From contig CM028129.1 of assembly GCA_016271365.2 (NCBI GenBank), positions 1,009,621,501 through 1,009,685,500 of the forward strand: 64,000 nt of DNA. The letters run 5' to 3'. Positions 1-11,200 of the stretch are shown here, piece after piece. The notes under the pieces were generated by a model. The model was not told where the DNA came from and searched no databases. It saw only the letters and a list, made by a program, of their open reading frames with translations. The stretch is from Neoceratodus forsteri (Eukaryota; Chordata; Ceratodontiformes; Ceratodontidae). Position 1 is the first letter of the stretch; each line of letters opens with the position of its first letter. Made by a program: the position numbers and the translations under genes.

Positions 1-215
1 GGGGTGAGGTGTCTGCAGGCTTGCACTCCTCCCGCTCTCGCAAGAGGGATAAAGAACCCAGTTCGTCTTCGTCTAAGCGAAGGCACTCTTGGGACCGAGA
101 GAGGTCTCGGTCCCAGGAGCATGGGGTCTCCACCTCGGTCGAGATCGCGTCCTCGGCCGCAGGCTTCACGGACCTTCCGTCTGGCCAGACGACTGAGTAG
201 GTGGCCGATGAGGTT
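1..215 (+). pseudogene. DIRS-D Gag-like segment 1 (partial)
   Basis: An open frame at 9-200 encodes a serine/arginine-rich stretch (repeated SS, RSR and KRR patterns), a composition common in Gag-like first ORFs of DIRS elements. It is cut on the left by the window edge and on the right by the L1 insertion at 216. The reading continues at 6420 after the L1. Last 13 bases are the L1 target duplication. Function is inferred only from position upstream of the DIRS polymerase. Confidence 0.55.
203..215. repeat. Left target-site duplication of L1
   Basis: ggccgatgaggtt at 203-215 is repeated exactly at 6407-6419, bracketing the antisense L1. A 13-bp duplication is typical of target-primed reverse transcription. 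Confidence 0.92.
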
Positions 216-649
216 AAATTTTTTTTTTTTTAATATAATTTTTATTGAGACTTGGGAAAGCGGTACATAGTATCTAGCATTACATACCAACAGATTTACA
301 CTTCGCAAACATAACATAGTATCATAATGCAACACTATAATGTATTACTGTAGGACACTGTGGGAATAGTACGCATCGTTACAGCAGTCTATTTATCATA
401 TAATAAGCTACACACCTGAAATGTTAAAACAACAATGGGGACTAATATCTAGTCAGTCAACCTAATTAGTTAAAAGGATCAGCAAGCTTACATTCAGTGC
501 AAAGATTGGGATAGACAGGGATTACTGTGCTCTACTGTCCTGCTCTGATTTTACATTAATATGAGGGTGGCTTCTTCATAGTGGAAAGAGGTCCGCTTCA
601 ATAGCATTAAGAAGATCTCCCCCTTCCCCAGAGCGTTAACTTGAGCTCT

Positions 650-3600
650 TTCAACTTTCATGCATTGCTTAAGGTTGTCAGCCCATTGCTGGATACTGGG
701 GGGGGGGGGGAGCCCGCCATCCAGTGTTTTGCAGTTGTCTTTCTGGTGTTAACTAAGGCTAGAGACCAGAGTGCACCGAGATTTTCCTTCCCATGATGGT
801 CAGGGTCAGCCCCCAAGAGAAGTTCAACAGGCGTGGCCGGTAGTGTATAATTCAAAACACGAGTCGTTATCTCATGCATTCCACTCCAAAAGGGGGGCAC
901 TCTAGGACATACTAAGGTCAGATGTAAAAAGTCCGTCTGGGGAGCTTTGCACTTAGGGCATATTTCAGGTTTTAAGGGATCCATTTTATGTAGTCTTGCT
1001 GGGGTAAAATAGGCTTGGTGTAGGAAATTAAACTGCATTTGCCGCAGCTTGTTGCTCCTAGAGCACACCATCAAATGCTTACTCCCCCTTTTCCAAAGGT
1101 GCTCACTGACCACTTCCCCTATATCCGTTCTCCACTTGCCAATAATTTTTGTAAGAGCAGCCCACTCTCCTCCCCTAAGAGTACGATTGAATGTTGCCAT
1201 CAACCCTGTGCAAGGTTGTGGAGAGAAAAGGCCCTCCTCGAATGGGGAGGGGGGAGCCCATCCGTCCCCAGGGGTCAAGGTGTGGCCGAATAAATTCCTA
1301 AGCTGGAGAAATATGAAAAAATTCCCCTTAGGTATATTCCACGTAGTACTAAGATAGGTAAAACTAAGTGTTCTCCTTCATACAATTGAGTCATCCACTT
1401 AAGCCCTTTACGCTCCCACTTCTTTAACTTCCGAATCATAGAAACCATAAGGGTTGTCTTAAGCTTCACCACTTCCAGTATAAGGGTAGTTTTAGTAGGG
1501 GCAGTCTTCCTCACGATTAATTGGTGCACATTATACCATGCATCTATGGTCGTGGACATGAAAGGATTAGGGTGTTCGGTATCATTCCCAGCCACAGCAC
1601 CTCTGCCAGAAATCCACCTTTAATCTGCCGGTTACAACCTGATTCTTCGATTACATACCACCCCGTATCATCTCCGTATCATCTCCCTGCAATCCCCTGG
1701 GCAGAGCAGCAAGCTGGGCTGCAACATAGTAGTGCTTAAAATTTGGTAGGCCGAGCCCCCCCTTTCTGCGGCAGTTGAAGAATTGTCTTTGGGACCTTGG
1801 CTGATCTCCCCCACCAAATAAATCTGTGTATAACAGCATCAACTTTTTTAAAATGAATTTTTGGGAGTTTAACCGGAAGGGACTGATACAAATATAATAG
1901 CCTGGGCAAGACCATCATATTTATTACCCCCACTCTCCCCATCAGTGAAAGTGGCAGTGTAGCCCGTCTCTCACAATCTGCAGCTATTACCCCTAACAAG
2001 GATCTAAAATTCAAACCATAAATGGCATGGATCCAGCCAGAGATGTATATTCCGAGATATTTTATGTTGGTGACCAGCTGCAGACCATTTATATGCTGAA
2101 TCAGATGCTGCCTACCTAGTGTGCCGATTGGCAATACCTCGCTTTTTGACCAATTGATCTTGTGGCCCGATATTGATCCATATTCCTGTAGGATCTCATG
2201 GACCCTAAGGAGGTCTTCAGTGGGATTCTGGAGGTACAGGAGGAGGTCATCAGCATACATAGCTAGCTTGTGCTCATTGTCATTAATTCAAAAGCCTCTA
2301 ATATCTGCACTGTCCTGGATTGCCCCTGCTAGCGGCTCCAATGACGGTATATATAATAAGGGTGAAAGGGGGCAGCCCTGTCTCGTCCCTCTACCCAGAG
2401 CAAATTTTGGGGTCAGAAATCCATTAACTATTCCTTGTGCTGTAGGCTCGGTATATAAGGTTCTGATCCAAGAAATGAACTGTGGGCCAAATTCCAGATT
2501 ACTTAATCCCCCACTCCACCCTATCGAACGTCTTCCCAGCGTCTAATGCTAAGATGGCGGCCCCATGTTTATTTTTACATTGATCCCAGTAATGAGCAAC
2601 ATTTAAAGTTCTCCGAATATTATACTTCCCCTGCCGACCTTTAACAAACCCAGTTTGATCGTGGTGCATAATCTCAGGCAATAAGGGGTCGAGTCTGGAA
2701 GCCAAGGCCTTAGCCAGAACCTTATAGTCTGCAGTTAACAGTGAAATAGGCCTATAAGAGGCGCACCAGGATGGGTCCTTGCCCGGTTTTGGGAGTACAG
2801 TTATATTGGCAGAACGGGTGGAGGGGAGCAGCCTTCCAAGAGCCAGACTCTCAAGCAGCATATCACTTAAAGGCTCCAATAATAAGTCATGGCAACATTT
2901 AAAAAGGTCAACTGGCAAACCATCGGGCCTCAGAGCTTTCCCAACCCTGAGGTTTTTAATAGCTAGACTAATTTCTGCCTGAGAGATATTGGAGCCTCCA
3001 GTACTTCACCCTGGTGCACCAAGAGAGATCTCATGTATGCCTTATTCAGGAATACATGTATTTGCTCTGGGGAGGGGGAAACCTCAGAAGTATGCAGCTG
3101 TCTATAATAATCACCAAAAGCCTGTCCCACCTCATCAGGGTTGTTCACTAGGACATCAGCTGAGTTGTGTATCTGACTTACTGCCCTTTCACCATCTTTC
3201 CTTCATAGTTGCCAGGCTAATAGCTTCCCTGCACGATCCCCATCATAGTACTGACCAGCCTGAGAGAGTAAGATTGCTCTTTCCAGTCGGGCCCCACACA
3301 CAGTATTATATTGCCATTTCAACTTCTGCAATGAATCATATAAAGTTTGGTTAGGGTTTGTTCACTCTGTGCGCTTGCTCAGTGGTTTCTGTGACCTTAA
3401 CACCTCCTCCTCTCTAGCCGTGTTCCGGGCCTTATGTGCTGTATAGGAAATAGTTTTGCCACGTATATAGGCTTTTAACGCCTCCCATCTAGTTATATTG
3501 GAGGTATCCCCTTTCCTGTTAAATGTGAGGAATTCTTTAATGCAGGTGTTTATATACCTCACATATGCCTGATCTTTCAACAGCAATGGGTCCAACTTCC

Positions 3601-4342
3601 ATGGCCTATTCCCAGTAGCTACATTTCCCATGGATAAGTCCACTGTCAGTGACGCATGGTCTGAGATTAAGATGGGTGAGTAACTGGCGCCTTGGAGATG
3701 CAGTAAAAGAGCTGGACTAACCAATATTCTATCTATCCAGGCATAAGATTTGTGAGCGTTGGAGTAAAAACTATAATCTCTGCCAGATGGAAATAGGTGA
3801 TGCCATGCATCAATCAGGCCCACCTCTCTCTCCAGTACCCCCAGGGCTCTAGTATTTTTAGAGATCTTGGCAGGGGTATGGTTAGACCTATCCAGAATAA
3901 CATCCTGTACACAATTAAAATCTCCCCCCGTTACCCACGGGCCTGGACATACGACTAGTTCTAGAGAGAGTTTCTGAAAAAACTGAGGGCCATCAACATT
4001 TGGAGCATATATTGAGCCCAGATTAAAAGTGCCATTTCCTGGGAGCATCATTGTGGCCAAGACGTATCTACCTAATGGGTCCACTTGACTATCCACCACT
4101 GTAACTTGGTATCCCCTCGGTATCCATATTGCAGCACCTCGAGCCTTAGTTGAAAAGTTGGCGATATCATCCATCCCCCATAATCACTTCTGTCCTAGAG
4201 GTCCCCTTCCTAGACATATGTGTCTCTTGCAGTAAGACCACTTGTCACTTAGCTCTTTTAACCTCTGTCAGGATTTTTTTCCTTTTTATAACTGACTTCA
4301 TCCTAGTAACATTCCAAGTAGCCACCTTTAATGTATTAGCCA
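650..4342 (-). pseudogene. L1 ORF2 (endonuclease-reverse transcriptase), broken
   Basis: The reading starts near 4342 on the minus strand with an apurinic endonuclease N-terminus (VATWNV, then LLQETHMS), interrupted by an in-frame stop, and continues at 4174-3362 with GGDFNCV and SDHASL motifs. The reverse transcriptase core spans about 2918-1736, with ALDAGKTFDRVEW near 2520 and the catalytic YADD at 2246-2257. The C-terminal region with a Cys-rich segment (CPKCKAP, near 970) ends about 650. Several frameshifts and stops separate these blocks. In a live element the protein nicks DNA and copies the RNA at the nick. Confidence 0.88.
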
Positions 4343-5389
4343 TAACCTGATGTTAAAAGTCCCATTCCCCCCCACACCATCCAGCAGCAAATCTCTCAAT
4401 CCGCTTACAGTTCCTTGTCCCATTTTTATACTGTACATCCCACCTCCCCTGCCTTCTAACCAACAATACTCCCACTTGTGGAACTTCCACAAGTATCCCA
4501 GCAGGCACCAGACCAGTACAGCCTGATCGGTCAGTCCCCTTCAGAATTCTACTCCATGGATCATTTCCAGCTTCCCCCCCTCCCCCCATACAATGTCCTG
4601 TAACCCCCATAAAACCATAACTAGAAGTCTCCCTCCCCCCTTAAGGCCAAGAGTGGCCCATCCCAAAAACCCCTGCAAACAAGTGGCAAACATTTTATAA
4701 AGCACACTAATTTGTAATACACTCCATTAAACAACACATTCACTTATGAGTACTAGAATTAACAATCTTAACATCGAGATTCCTAGAGATACCCTTAGGG
4801 CAAACAGTAAATATCTCCAGCAAACAATAATCAAATGTAACAAGTTGAACAACCGTTCCGGAGTTCCCTTCCCTCCATTCCCCCCCCCATAGCGCTCATC
4901 TCCAAGATCAACATGACAATAACCTGGCAATTACAATATGAAGTTATTAAATAACTTGGAGGTGTTCCGTAGGGACACTCTAGTCCAATAACACAAGTTG
5001 CTGCCTCTTGTCGATACCCTGAACCCAAGCCCAGGTCGAGAGCAGAAGAAAGTCAGCTTTTGCAGTATTGCAGTCTGTATCAGGCCCAAGCCCCAGGTGC
5101 AACAATGTGACCTCCGCAGGCGCTCACCAATTCAGTTACAGGCCTCATACTGCGCACGTCACTGTCTTAAGTCAGAGCACCACAATGCAAGGTCTGATTT
5201 AGGGCCCACAGGGAAGCGGAAGGAAACTCAGGAGACAAACCTCCTAGGGAACTTCTGGCCCAACCAGTCACCCCACTCACCTTACATCAGGCAATGTGGA
5301 GTAGCGGAGAAAGAGCAAAGAATTCATGCCTTCAACGCTCCTCTAATTCTCGATGCAGTGGTGAGTTCGCTCCAGCGCCACTTCTAGCA
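4343..5389 (-). other. L1 inter-ORF spacer, no coding sequence recognised
   Basis: About 1 kb between ORF1 and ORF2 of the antisense L1. It carries C-rich runs and no open frame resembling a known domain. Mammalian L1 spacers are far shorter, so this is either a lineage feature or an older insertion whose borders I cannot find. Confidence 0.5.
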
Positions 5390-6298
5390 ATGCCTTCCAC
5401 CCATTTCATCGCCGCTGTAGGACAGGAGAAAAATTGCAGTGCCCCCCTTCCCCGGCCGATCAATTTTAAGCTTCGCTGGGTACAGTAATGCAAAGGACCA
5501 TCCCATTTTATATAGGCGGCTCTTAATTTCGCTAAACTTCTGCCTCCTCATTTGCAGTTGTTTGCTATATTTCTGAAGTATAAAATTTTTTGATTGCCAA
5601 TAACAGTTGGGCCCTTCTCCTTAGCTTTACGTAGTATGGCTTCTTTATCCACATATCAAAGATACTTTATTAGGCAATGCCTTGGACGAGAGTCCGGTGC
5701 TTTCGGGCCAACTCTGTGCGCGCTCTCCACTTCACAGTGCTGTAGGCTTGGGGGGAGATTCAAATGCTTGACCAGCCAGGCATGTAACATTCTTTCGGGA
5801 TCGTTACCCTCGGTCCCCTCAGGAAGACCAATAATTCGAAGGTTGGAACGTTGCGACCTATTCTCCTGGTCGTCTATCTTTTCAGTGAGTTCCTCCACCA
5901 TTTTTTTTAAATGATTGTTTATCATTGGTTACCGCAGCTTGTGAATCCTCCAATGTGTCAACCCAATTCTCCAGCTCCACAATTTGGGTTGTATGGGTAG
6001 CTGAGGTCTCTGACAGTCCAGTCACTATGGATTGAAGATGGGATATTTGTGAGGTTATATTATAGAATCCAGCTTTCATGTTATGTTGCATGAGAGCCAG
6101 TGTGGCCGGGATTGCGTCCAGGGACCTCTCGAGTTCAGTAGTTCCATCCTGCGCCATTGATAAGTTTGCGGGCTTATCCACCTCTGCTGGGCTGCGGCAT
6201 TGCTGGTTAGGCTGCTCTGTATTCCCGAACAATAACTTAAACTGCTTATTTTTACCTCTAGTTGAAGCCATCAACTCCACTAACATTCTCCGTTGCAC
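5390..6298 (-). pseudogene. L1 ORF1 (RNA-binding protein), frameshifted
   Basis: Minus-strand reading with a likely start near 6268 (MASTRGKNKQF). Residues about 30-130 form a heptad-rich coiled-coil region. A frameshift near 5882-5925, at a T-rich run, moves to a second frame containing NLRIIGLPEG, typical of the L1 ORF1 RRM region. It is followed, after a stop at 5656 and further frame changes, by the C-terminal pattern FSEIKSRLY and LLYPAKLKI near 5500. This is the usual coiled coil, RRM, C-terminal domain order of the L1 RNA chaperone. Confidence 0.85.
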
Positions 6299-6406
6299 AG
6301 AGTATTTTTAACCATGCAGTACTACTATTTCCTTATAGATTAGTCTGAGTGCATACAGGAGCTAGGCTAAGCTGTGTCAGCCATTGTCAGCTACAAGCCC
6401 GCCCCC

Positions 6407-6419
6407 GGCCGATGAGGTT
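6407..6419. repeat. Right target-site duplication of L1
   Basis: Exact copy of the 13-bp sequence at 203-215, directly abutting the 5' end of the antisense L1. Confidence 0.92.
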
Positions 6420-7858
6420 GCGATTATTTTGACCCATTCGACCCTTTATGCGCCCGGCTGTAACGACAATTCCCTGGAGAGGACTCCGGTCCTTGTATTC
6501 CCCAGTGAGGAGACCCAGCCTGCTGGTGTCCCCATCGAGGAACCGGTCTGGACCCCCAGGTTTGACCAGTTCCTCTGGTGTCTCCCAAGTGACCGAGTCA
6601 GCCTGCTCGATCTTGGTTGATGTCCAGAACCCCCCTCTGCCTAATGGCCAAGGCAGAGCTATAAGTGCTCCAAAAAGAGGCTATGCCACAGGTCGTTCTC
6701 ATCCTCCTCGGATGAGGAGAGGCTCCGACGGAAACTCCAGCGCTACGAGGACCTTATGTGGCAACAGCTGATTTTGACCGGGCAGAAGCTGGCGCCGCCA
6801 CCTACCCCGACCATTACTTGGCTCTCTCCTCCTAAGCCAAAGCCGACCCCCTCGGAACCAAAGCCTTTGGTTCCCCCACCCGCAGGGCTGGCTCGTCCTC
6901 CAGTTTAGCCTATTCCGGTCTCTCCACTGATTCTGGTGGAGCCGCCACCTAAGCAGCCTGTGGGAGGGGCTCCTTCAAAAGAGGACTGACAAGATACCGG
7001 ACTTCCCTGACATCTGTCGGTCACGGTCACCCCGGACCACCCCAGGTGGGTCGAGGGTGATTTAGGCGGCAGGCCGCTGTACCCCAACTCCTCTGACCTG
7101 GATGTCACCGGGCTCCACACTCATCCCAGGGATGATGAGTCGTCCATTGGCACAAGGATGGAGGAAGGCTCTTCCTCCTTCCAAGGGATTCTCCATCTCA
7201 TCTCAGATTCTACAGGGATGCCCCTGGGACCCATCCAGAAAAAGGCGGCGTACCCTCTCACGGACATCCTCAAGAGAGGGCATACCCCGACAGAGGCCTT
7301 TCCTGTGGCTGAGGTCATTGTTGGCCTGGCTATTGAACTATGGCAGTGCTCTGCCTCATGTCCAGCACCATCTGCCTGCATGGCCCGCAAGTATGTGGTG
7401 CCCATGAGGTCCCTTGCGAGGTTCACAGAGCACCCTTCGGCTGAGAGCCTGGTAACAGCCTCTGTGTTCAGACGTGTACTGGCAGTTCTGCTGACACTGA
7501 CTGACCCACCGATAAGGAGTCTAAGCTCTTGGACCATTCGGTGCGGAAAGTCTATATGGCCTCCTCCTTGGGCCTTCGTCAGGGCAGTTCGGACGTCATC
7601 ATGGCGCACTTCTCTCATGCCCTTCTCGGGTCACTAGATGAAGTCCTCCCACATTTTACTGCGGACATGCAGACCACGGTCAAGCAGTTCCAGTACCAGG
7701 GCCGTGCTGTTGCCAGACAGCAGCTCCAGACAGCCCTTGACATTGGGGATTCTTGTGCTCGCTCGATGGCCGCCGCAGTTGCCTCTTGCCGCAGGGCTTG
7801 GCTGAGGCTCTCCTCCTTCCCGGCGGATACTCAGCATAAGTTAGCTGATGTGCCTTTC
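6420..7858 (+). pseudogene. DIRS-D Gag-like segment 2
   Basis: Continuation of the Gag-like reading after the L1. Open stretches at 7158-7480 and 7529-7858 encode a segment (VRKVYMASSLGLRQG, then RRAWLRLSSFPADTQHKLADVPF) that parallels DIRS-A, -B and -C, where KKQYMASSLALRQ and RMAWLRCTS occupy the same places. Upstream, 6420-7150 is proline-rich and broken by frameshifts. The reading is cut at 7858 by an L2 fragment and resumes at 8451. The role as structural/RNA-packaging protein is inferred from position. Confidence 0.7.
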
Positions 7859-8449
7859 CTTGTCTTGACTACTGCAGTTCCCTTTATCTTGGGCTGCCGG
7901 GGGTTGATATTCGCCTCTTGCAGCTAGCGCAGAACGCGGCAGCCAGACTATTGACTGCTTCCTCCAGGACCAGTCATATAACGCCTGTGCTTCGCGGACT
8001 GCATTGGCTGCCAATATGCTGATGTATCACCTTCAAGGTCGGTTTGCTGACCTACAAGGCCCTACATGATCAGGGACCTAGCTACCTGAAAGATCTCCTT
8101 CGTCCTTACTGTCCCCCCTGCTCTCTCCGATCCACTGACGAGGGATTGCTAGAGATTCCCAGGGTTCGTTTGAAGACCTCCGGGGCCAGATCTTTTAGTT
8201 TTATGGCCCCGACCCTGTGGAATTCTCTACCTCGTCAGGTACGAGATTGCCCAACCGTCCAAACTTTTAAGGGAGCACTTAAAACATATCTTTTTAAACA
8301 AGCGTATAACGGATTTTTAAATATTATTAAGCTTGGTTAATTTTTATTGTTTTTAGTAATATTGTTTTATTATGTGATATACAGGCGCCTTGGTTTTAGA
8401 AAGGCGCCTTTTTATAAATCAAGTTTTGATTGATTGATTGATTTTGATT
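7859..8449 (+). mobile_element. 5'-truncated L2-like LINE inside DIRS-D
   Basis: Encodes only the C-terminal end of an L2/CR1-superfamily polymerase: LDYC near 7866, QNAAARLL near 7935, HITPVLRGLHWLP near 7978, then 8044-8340 with TLWNSLP and a terminal FKGALKTYLF. One stop interrupts it near 8018. The 3' end is a short (TTGATTGA)-type tail at about 8424-8449, and the host reading resumes directly after. The protein end matches the antisense L2 at 54378-56385, so both belong to the same family. No clear target duplication is seen. Confidence 0.88.
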
Positions 8450-8450
8450 G

Positions 8451-8796
8451 GGACCGACTTGTTTAGCCCAGGATGGCCGGTCACCTACAGTGCATAGAGC
8501 AGTCCAATACCACCTTGGACGCCACTTCTGCCAAGAGTTCTTCGGACAAGAACCAGCAGAAAAAGAAGAAGCCCTTTCGGCACTCTTCCCCTGCGGTTCA
8601 GCAGTCCTTCTACCAAGGAGGACAGCAACATCAGCATCAGCAGCAGGCTCAAGTTTGGCGCCCTTGGCCCAAGCCTGGACCCCAACAGGCCTGCAAAGAA
8701 GGCCGAGGCTCAGGTCCTGGAGCCTCCTCTTCCTCTAAGCCTGCCCAGTGACGGGGTCGGGGTGGCCACCCCATCTCCATCAAGCCAGTTCTGGGT
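8451..8796 (+). pseudogene. DIRS-D Gag-like segment 3 (C-terminal)
   Basis: The reading resumes with GTDLFSPG and continues with a Lys/Gln/Ser-rich tail (KKKKPFRHSS, then QQHQHQQQ). The parallel DIRS-B and DIRS-C positions read SLFGEQTENY and QRQHSRG, supporting homology. It ends at the SINE insertion; 8782-8796 is the left copy of the SINE target duplication. The Gln-rich run comes from CAG/CAA-rich DNA at about 8625-8650. Confidence 0.65.
8782..8796. repeat. Left target-site duplication of SINE copy 1
   Basis: aagccagttctgggt, repeated at 9340-9354 after the A-rich tail (the first base there may belong to the tail). Confidence 0.9.
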
Positions 8797-9339
8797 GGTC
8801 GGCCCGTTGGCGCAGCGGTGGGTTTTCCGCTTGCGACGCTGGTGACCCGGGTTTGGGAACGGACCTGGGTCATCGGAGGGCCGGCTGGGGGGGAGAAGGA
8901 TGGAGCGTCCACGGACTGCTCTCCTTCTCCGGGGGGAGGGTGAGGGAAACACTCGGAGCGCTGAGGACTCCTGGCAGAGGCCGGGAGATCTCACGCTGCC
9001 GACGCTCAACATCTGGAGGCGGGGCGGACGCTGGCGTCATTGCATGTCCCCGCCTCCGTGAAAGGGAAAAAGTAAGGAAAACAGGCGGGCAAGAGCCACA
9101 GTCTTAATGAAGCCCTCCCAGGAAGTCCTCGAGTGGCCACCATCGCTGCGGGTCCCCCGATTAGATACTAGTCCCGTGGCCACGGGAAGAACGTGGCCAT
9201 GGCCCCGCCCTCCGGGGGTAAGCCAGGGGTGACTGGGGGAACCCGGCAGCCATAGATGGTGGCTGAGGCTCCCAGGGGCTGTGACCAGGGCCGAGAAGCG
9301 ACAGGAGGTCCTGCCAAAAAAGAAGAACATTTAAAAAAA
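8797..9339 (+). mobile_element. Long tRNA-derived SINE, copy 1 (543 bp)
   Basis: The 5' end has a tRNA-like head with an RNA polymerase III A-box (TGGCGCAGCGG at 8808-8818) and a B-box-like stretch near 8845-8865. The body is GC-rich and the 3' end is A-rich. A 14-15 bp duplication (aagccagttctgggt) brackets it at 8782-8796 and 9340-9354. A diverged second copy of nearly the same length lies at 42306-42852. Unusually long for a tRNA-SINE. It interrupts DIRS-D between Gag and reverse transcriptase. Not a functional tRNA gene. Confidence 0.85.
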
Positions 9340-9354
9340 AAGCCAGTTCTGGGT
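9340..9354. repeat. Right target-site duplication of SINE copy 1
   Basis: Second copy of the 14-15 bp sequence seen at 8782-8796; DIRS-D coding sequence resumes from here. Confidence 0.9.
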
Positions 9355-11075
9355 CTTCCCGTGGGGGGCCGGCTCCGCCACTTCCTTTCTGCCTGGTCCG
9401 CTATCACCACGGACATGTGGGTTTTCGAAGTGGTCGGCCAGGGACTGCCTCTAGAATTCCTCCCAGCTGAGCCCTTGCCCCTCTGGAAGAATGGATTTCC
9501 GCATGCACCCAGTCGGCTCTTCAAGACGACATTGCTCAGCTCCTCCTCGAGGCAGTAGCTCTCCTGGCGGATCCGTCGGCAGACCCAGGCTTTGTATCCA
9601 GGTAATTCCTGGTGCCCAAGCGGATGGAGGGCTGGTGCCCCATTCTAGATCTCCATGATCTGAATCAGTTTCTCAGGTCCCACACCTTCTGGATGGTCAC
9701 TCTACCCTAGATCATACCATCCTTGGAGCAAAACATGTGGTTCTGTTCACTGGATCTGCAGGACACGTTCTTTCACGTCCCAATCCATCCGTCCCATCAG
9801 TGGTTCCTCCGTTTCAGGGTCAAAGGGTCCCTGTACGAGTTCAGAGCCATGCTGTTCGGCCTGTCATCGGCCCCATGGGGTGTTCACCAAATGCATTGCA
9901 GTGGTGGCGACCCATCTCGGGGAGGCAGTCACCTTACCTCGACGATTGGCTCCTGGCAGGTTCCACCCAACAGGAGGTGGAGAGGTCCAGGGATCTGGCC
10001 CTCCAGACCTGCTCCCAACTCAGCCTCCTGATCAATGAGGCAAAGTCGGAACTCGTGCCTTCCCAGGTGATGGGCATCATCATGGCAGAGCTTGACTCTT
10101 GTCAAGCCAGAGCTCGGCTCCCGGCGGACAGGTTGGGCACTTGCACCCTGCCCGGGACTTTCTGCGCCTTCTGGGTTATATGGCGGTGTCCACCTCAGTG
10201 GTCCGTTGGGCCTGGTTGCACATGCACCCCCTCCAGTGGGAGCTGGCCGCCCAGTGGACTCAGCGATATGGTCATTTTGACCAGCTGATCACTGTAACCC
10301 AGAAGATGTGGGACGCTCTCTAACGGTGGACCGCCCCAGAACTGTTGCAGGAAGGGATCCCGTTTGTTCACCCCGAGCCGACGGTCGCCCTTACGTTGTG
10401 CCTCTCTCATGGGCTGGGGAGCCCACATGGGGGAAACAAGGCCCACAGGTTCTGGACCCTCGAAGAGTCCCGATGCCACATCAACCTGTTGTAGCTCAGA
10501 GCAGTCAGACTGGCACTGTCAGCTTTCACTCCTTGGCTCCGGGTTCAAGTGGTTCAAGTCCAGAGGGACAATACCATGACCATGTACTACCTCAAGAAAC
10601 AGGGTGGCACGCACTCCCGTCAGCTGTGCAAGGAGGTGCTCCACATCTGGACCCTCGTAAGCAGGTTGGAGGCGGATCTCCTAGCCATCCATGTGGCAGG
10701 AGCTTCGAACCAGCTGGCGGATACTCTGTCGCATAGGCCACACTTACCACAGGTGGTCTCTCCATCCAGAGTAGCTTACAGCCTGTTCTCCCATTGGGGC
10801 AAACCATTGGTGGACCTGTTTGCCTCCAGGGAAAACACCAAGCTGAGGCTGTATCATGCCCACCTCCCTCAGCAGGGCTCGCTGCAGGGGGATGCCTTCT
10901 TGAGGCCATGGACTCCAGACCTCCTCTATGCCTTCCCTCCATTTCCCTTGATCCACAAGGTGGTACTCAAGGTGAGGAGGGACAAGGTGAAGGTGATTCT
11001 GGTAGCCCTAGACTGGCTGCACCAGTTCTGGTATCCAGATCTCCTCAGGTTCAGCTGCAGGCCCCCGGAGTGACT
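9355..11075 (+). pseudogene. DIRS-D reverse transcriptase, RNase H and putative methyltransferase-like region
   Basis: Reverse transcriptase block with SLDLQDTFFHVPI near 9750, a broken FGLSSAP stretch near 9860 and catalytic YLDD at 9935-9946, followed by LLAGSTQQEV. RNase H follows at about 10380-10740 (ending HVAGASNQLADTLS). Next, 10790-11075 encodes DLFAS, then LYAFPPFPL and VILVALDW, the stretch that in DIRS1-like elements has been compared with adenine methyltransferases. Frames change several times (near 9720, 9900, 10320 and 10550) and stops occur, so no intact protein can be made. Confidence 0.85.
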
Positions 11076-11200
11076 TTGTATATGCCTGGACGTGATATCT
11101 CAGAACCAGGGGAAGATCTTCCTTCTGGACCTTCAATCTCTGCACCTCACAGCCTGGTACTTGAGCGGCTAGAAGTTCCAGGCTTTGGGTCTTTCTTAAG

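Larger units (their letters stand above)
216..6406 (-). mobile_element. Near full-length L1-type LINE, antisense, inside DIRS-D
   Basis: The element runs right to left: ORF1 (about 6298-5390), a spacer, ORF2 with endonuclease and reverse transcriptase (about 4342-650), a 3' untranslated region and an A-tail seen as a T run at 218-230. A 13-bp target duplication brackets it. At about 6.2 kb it is close to full L1 length. Both ORFs are broken by stops and frameshifts, so it cannot move itself. L1 or the related Tx1 group is the best family guess from the ORF1 C-terminus and the YADD-type reverse transcriptase. Confidence 0.92.

Noticed and set aside
8797..8870. A functional tRNA gene
   Set aside because: The A-box is good, but no cloverleaf with matching acceptor stem can be drawn, and the sequence continues into a SINE body with a tail and a target duplication.
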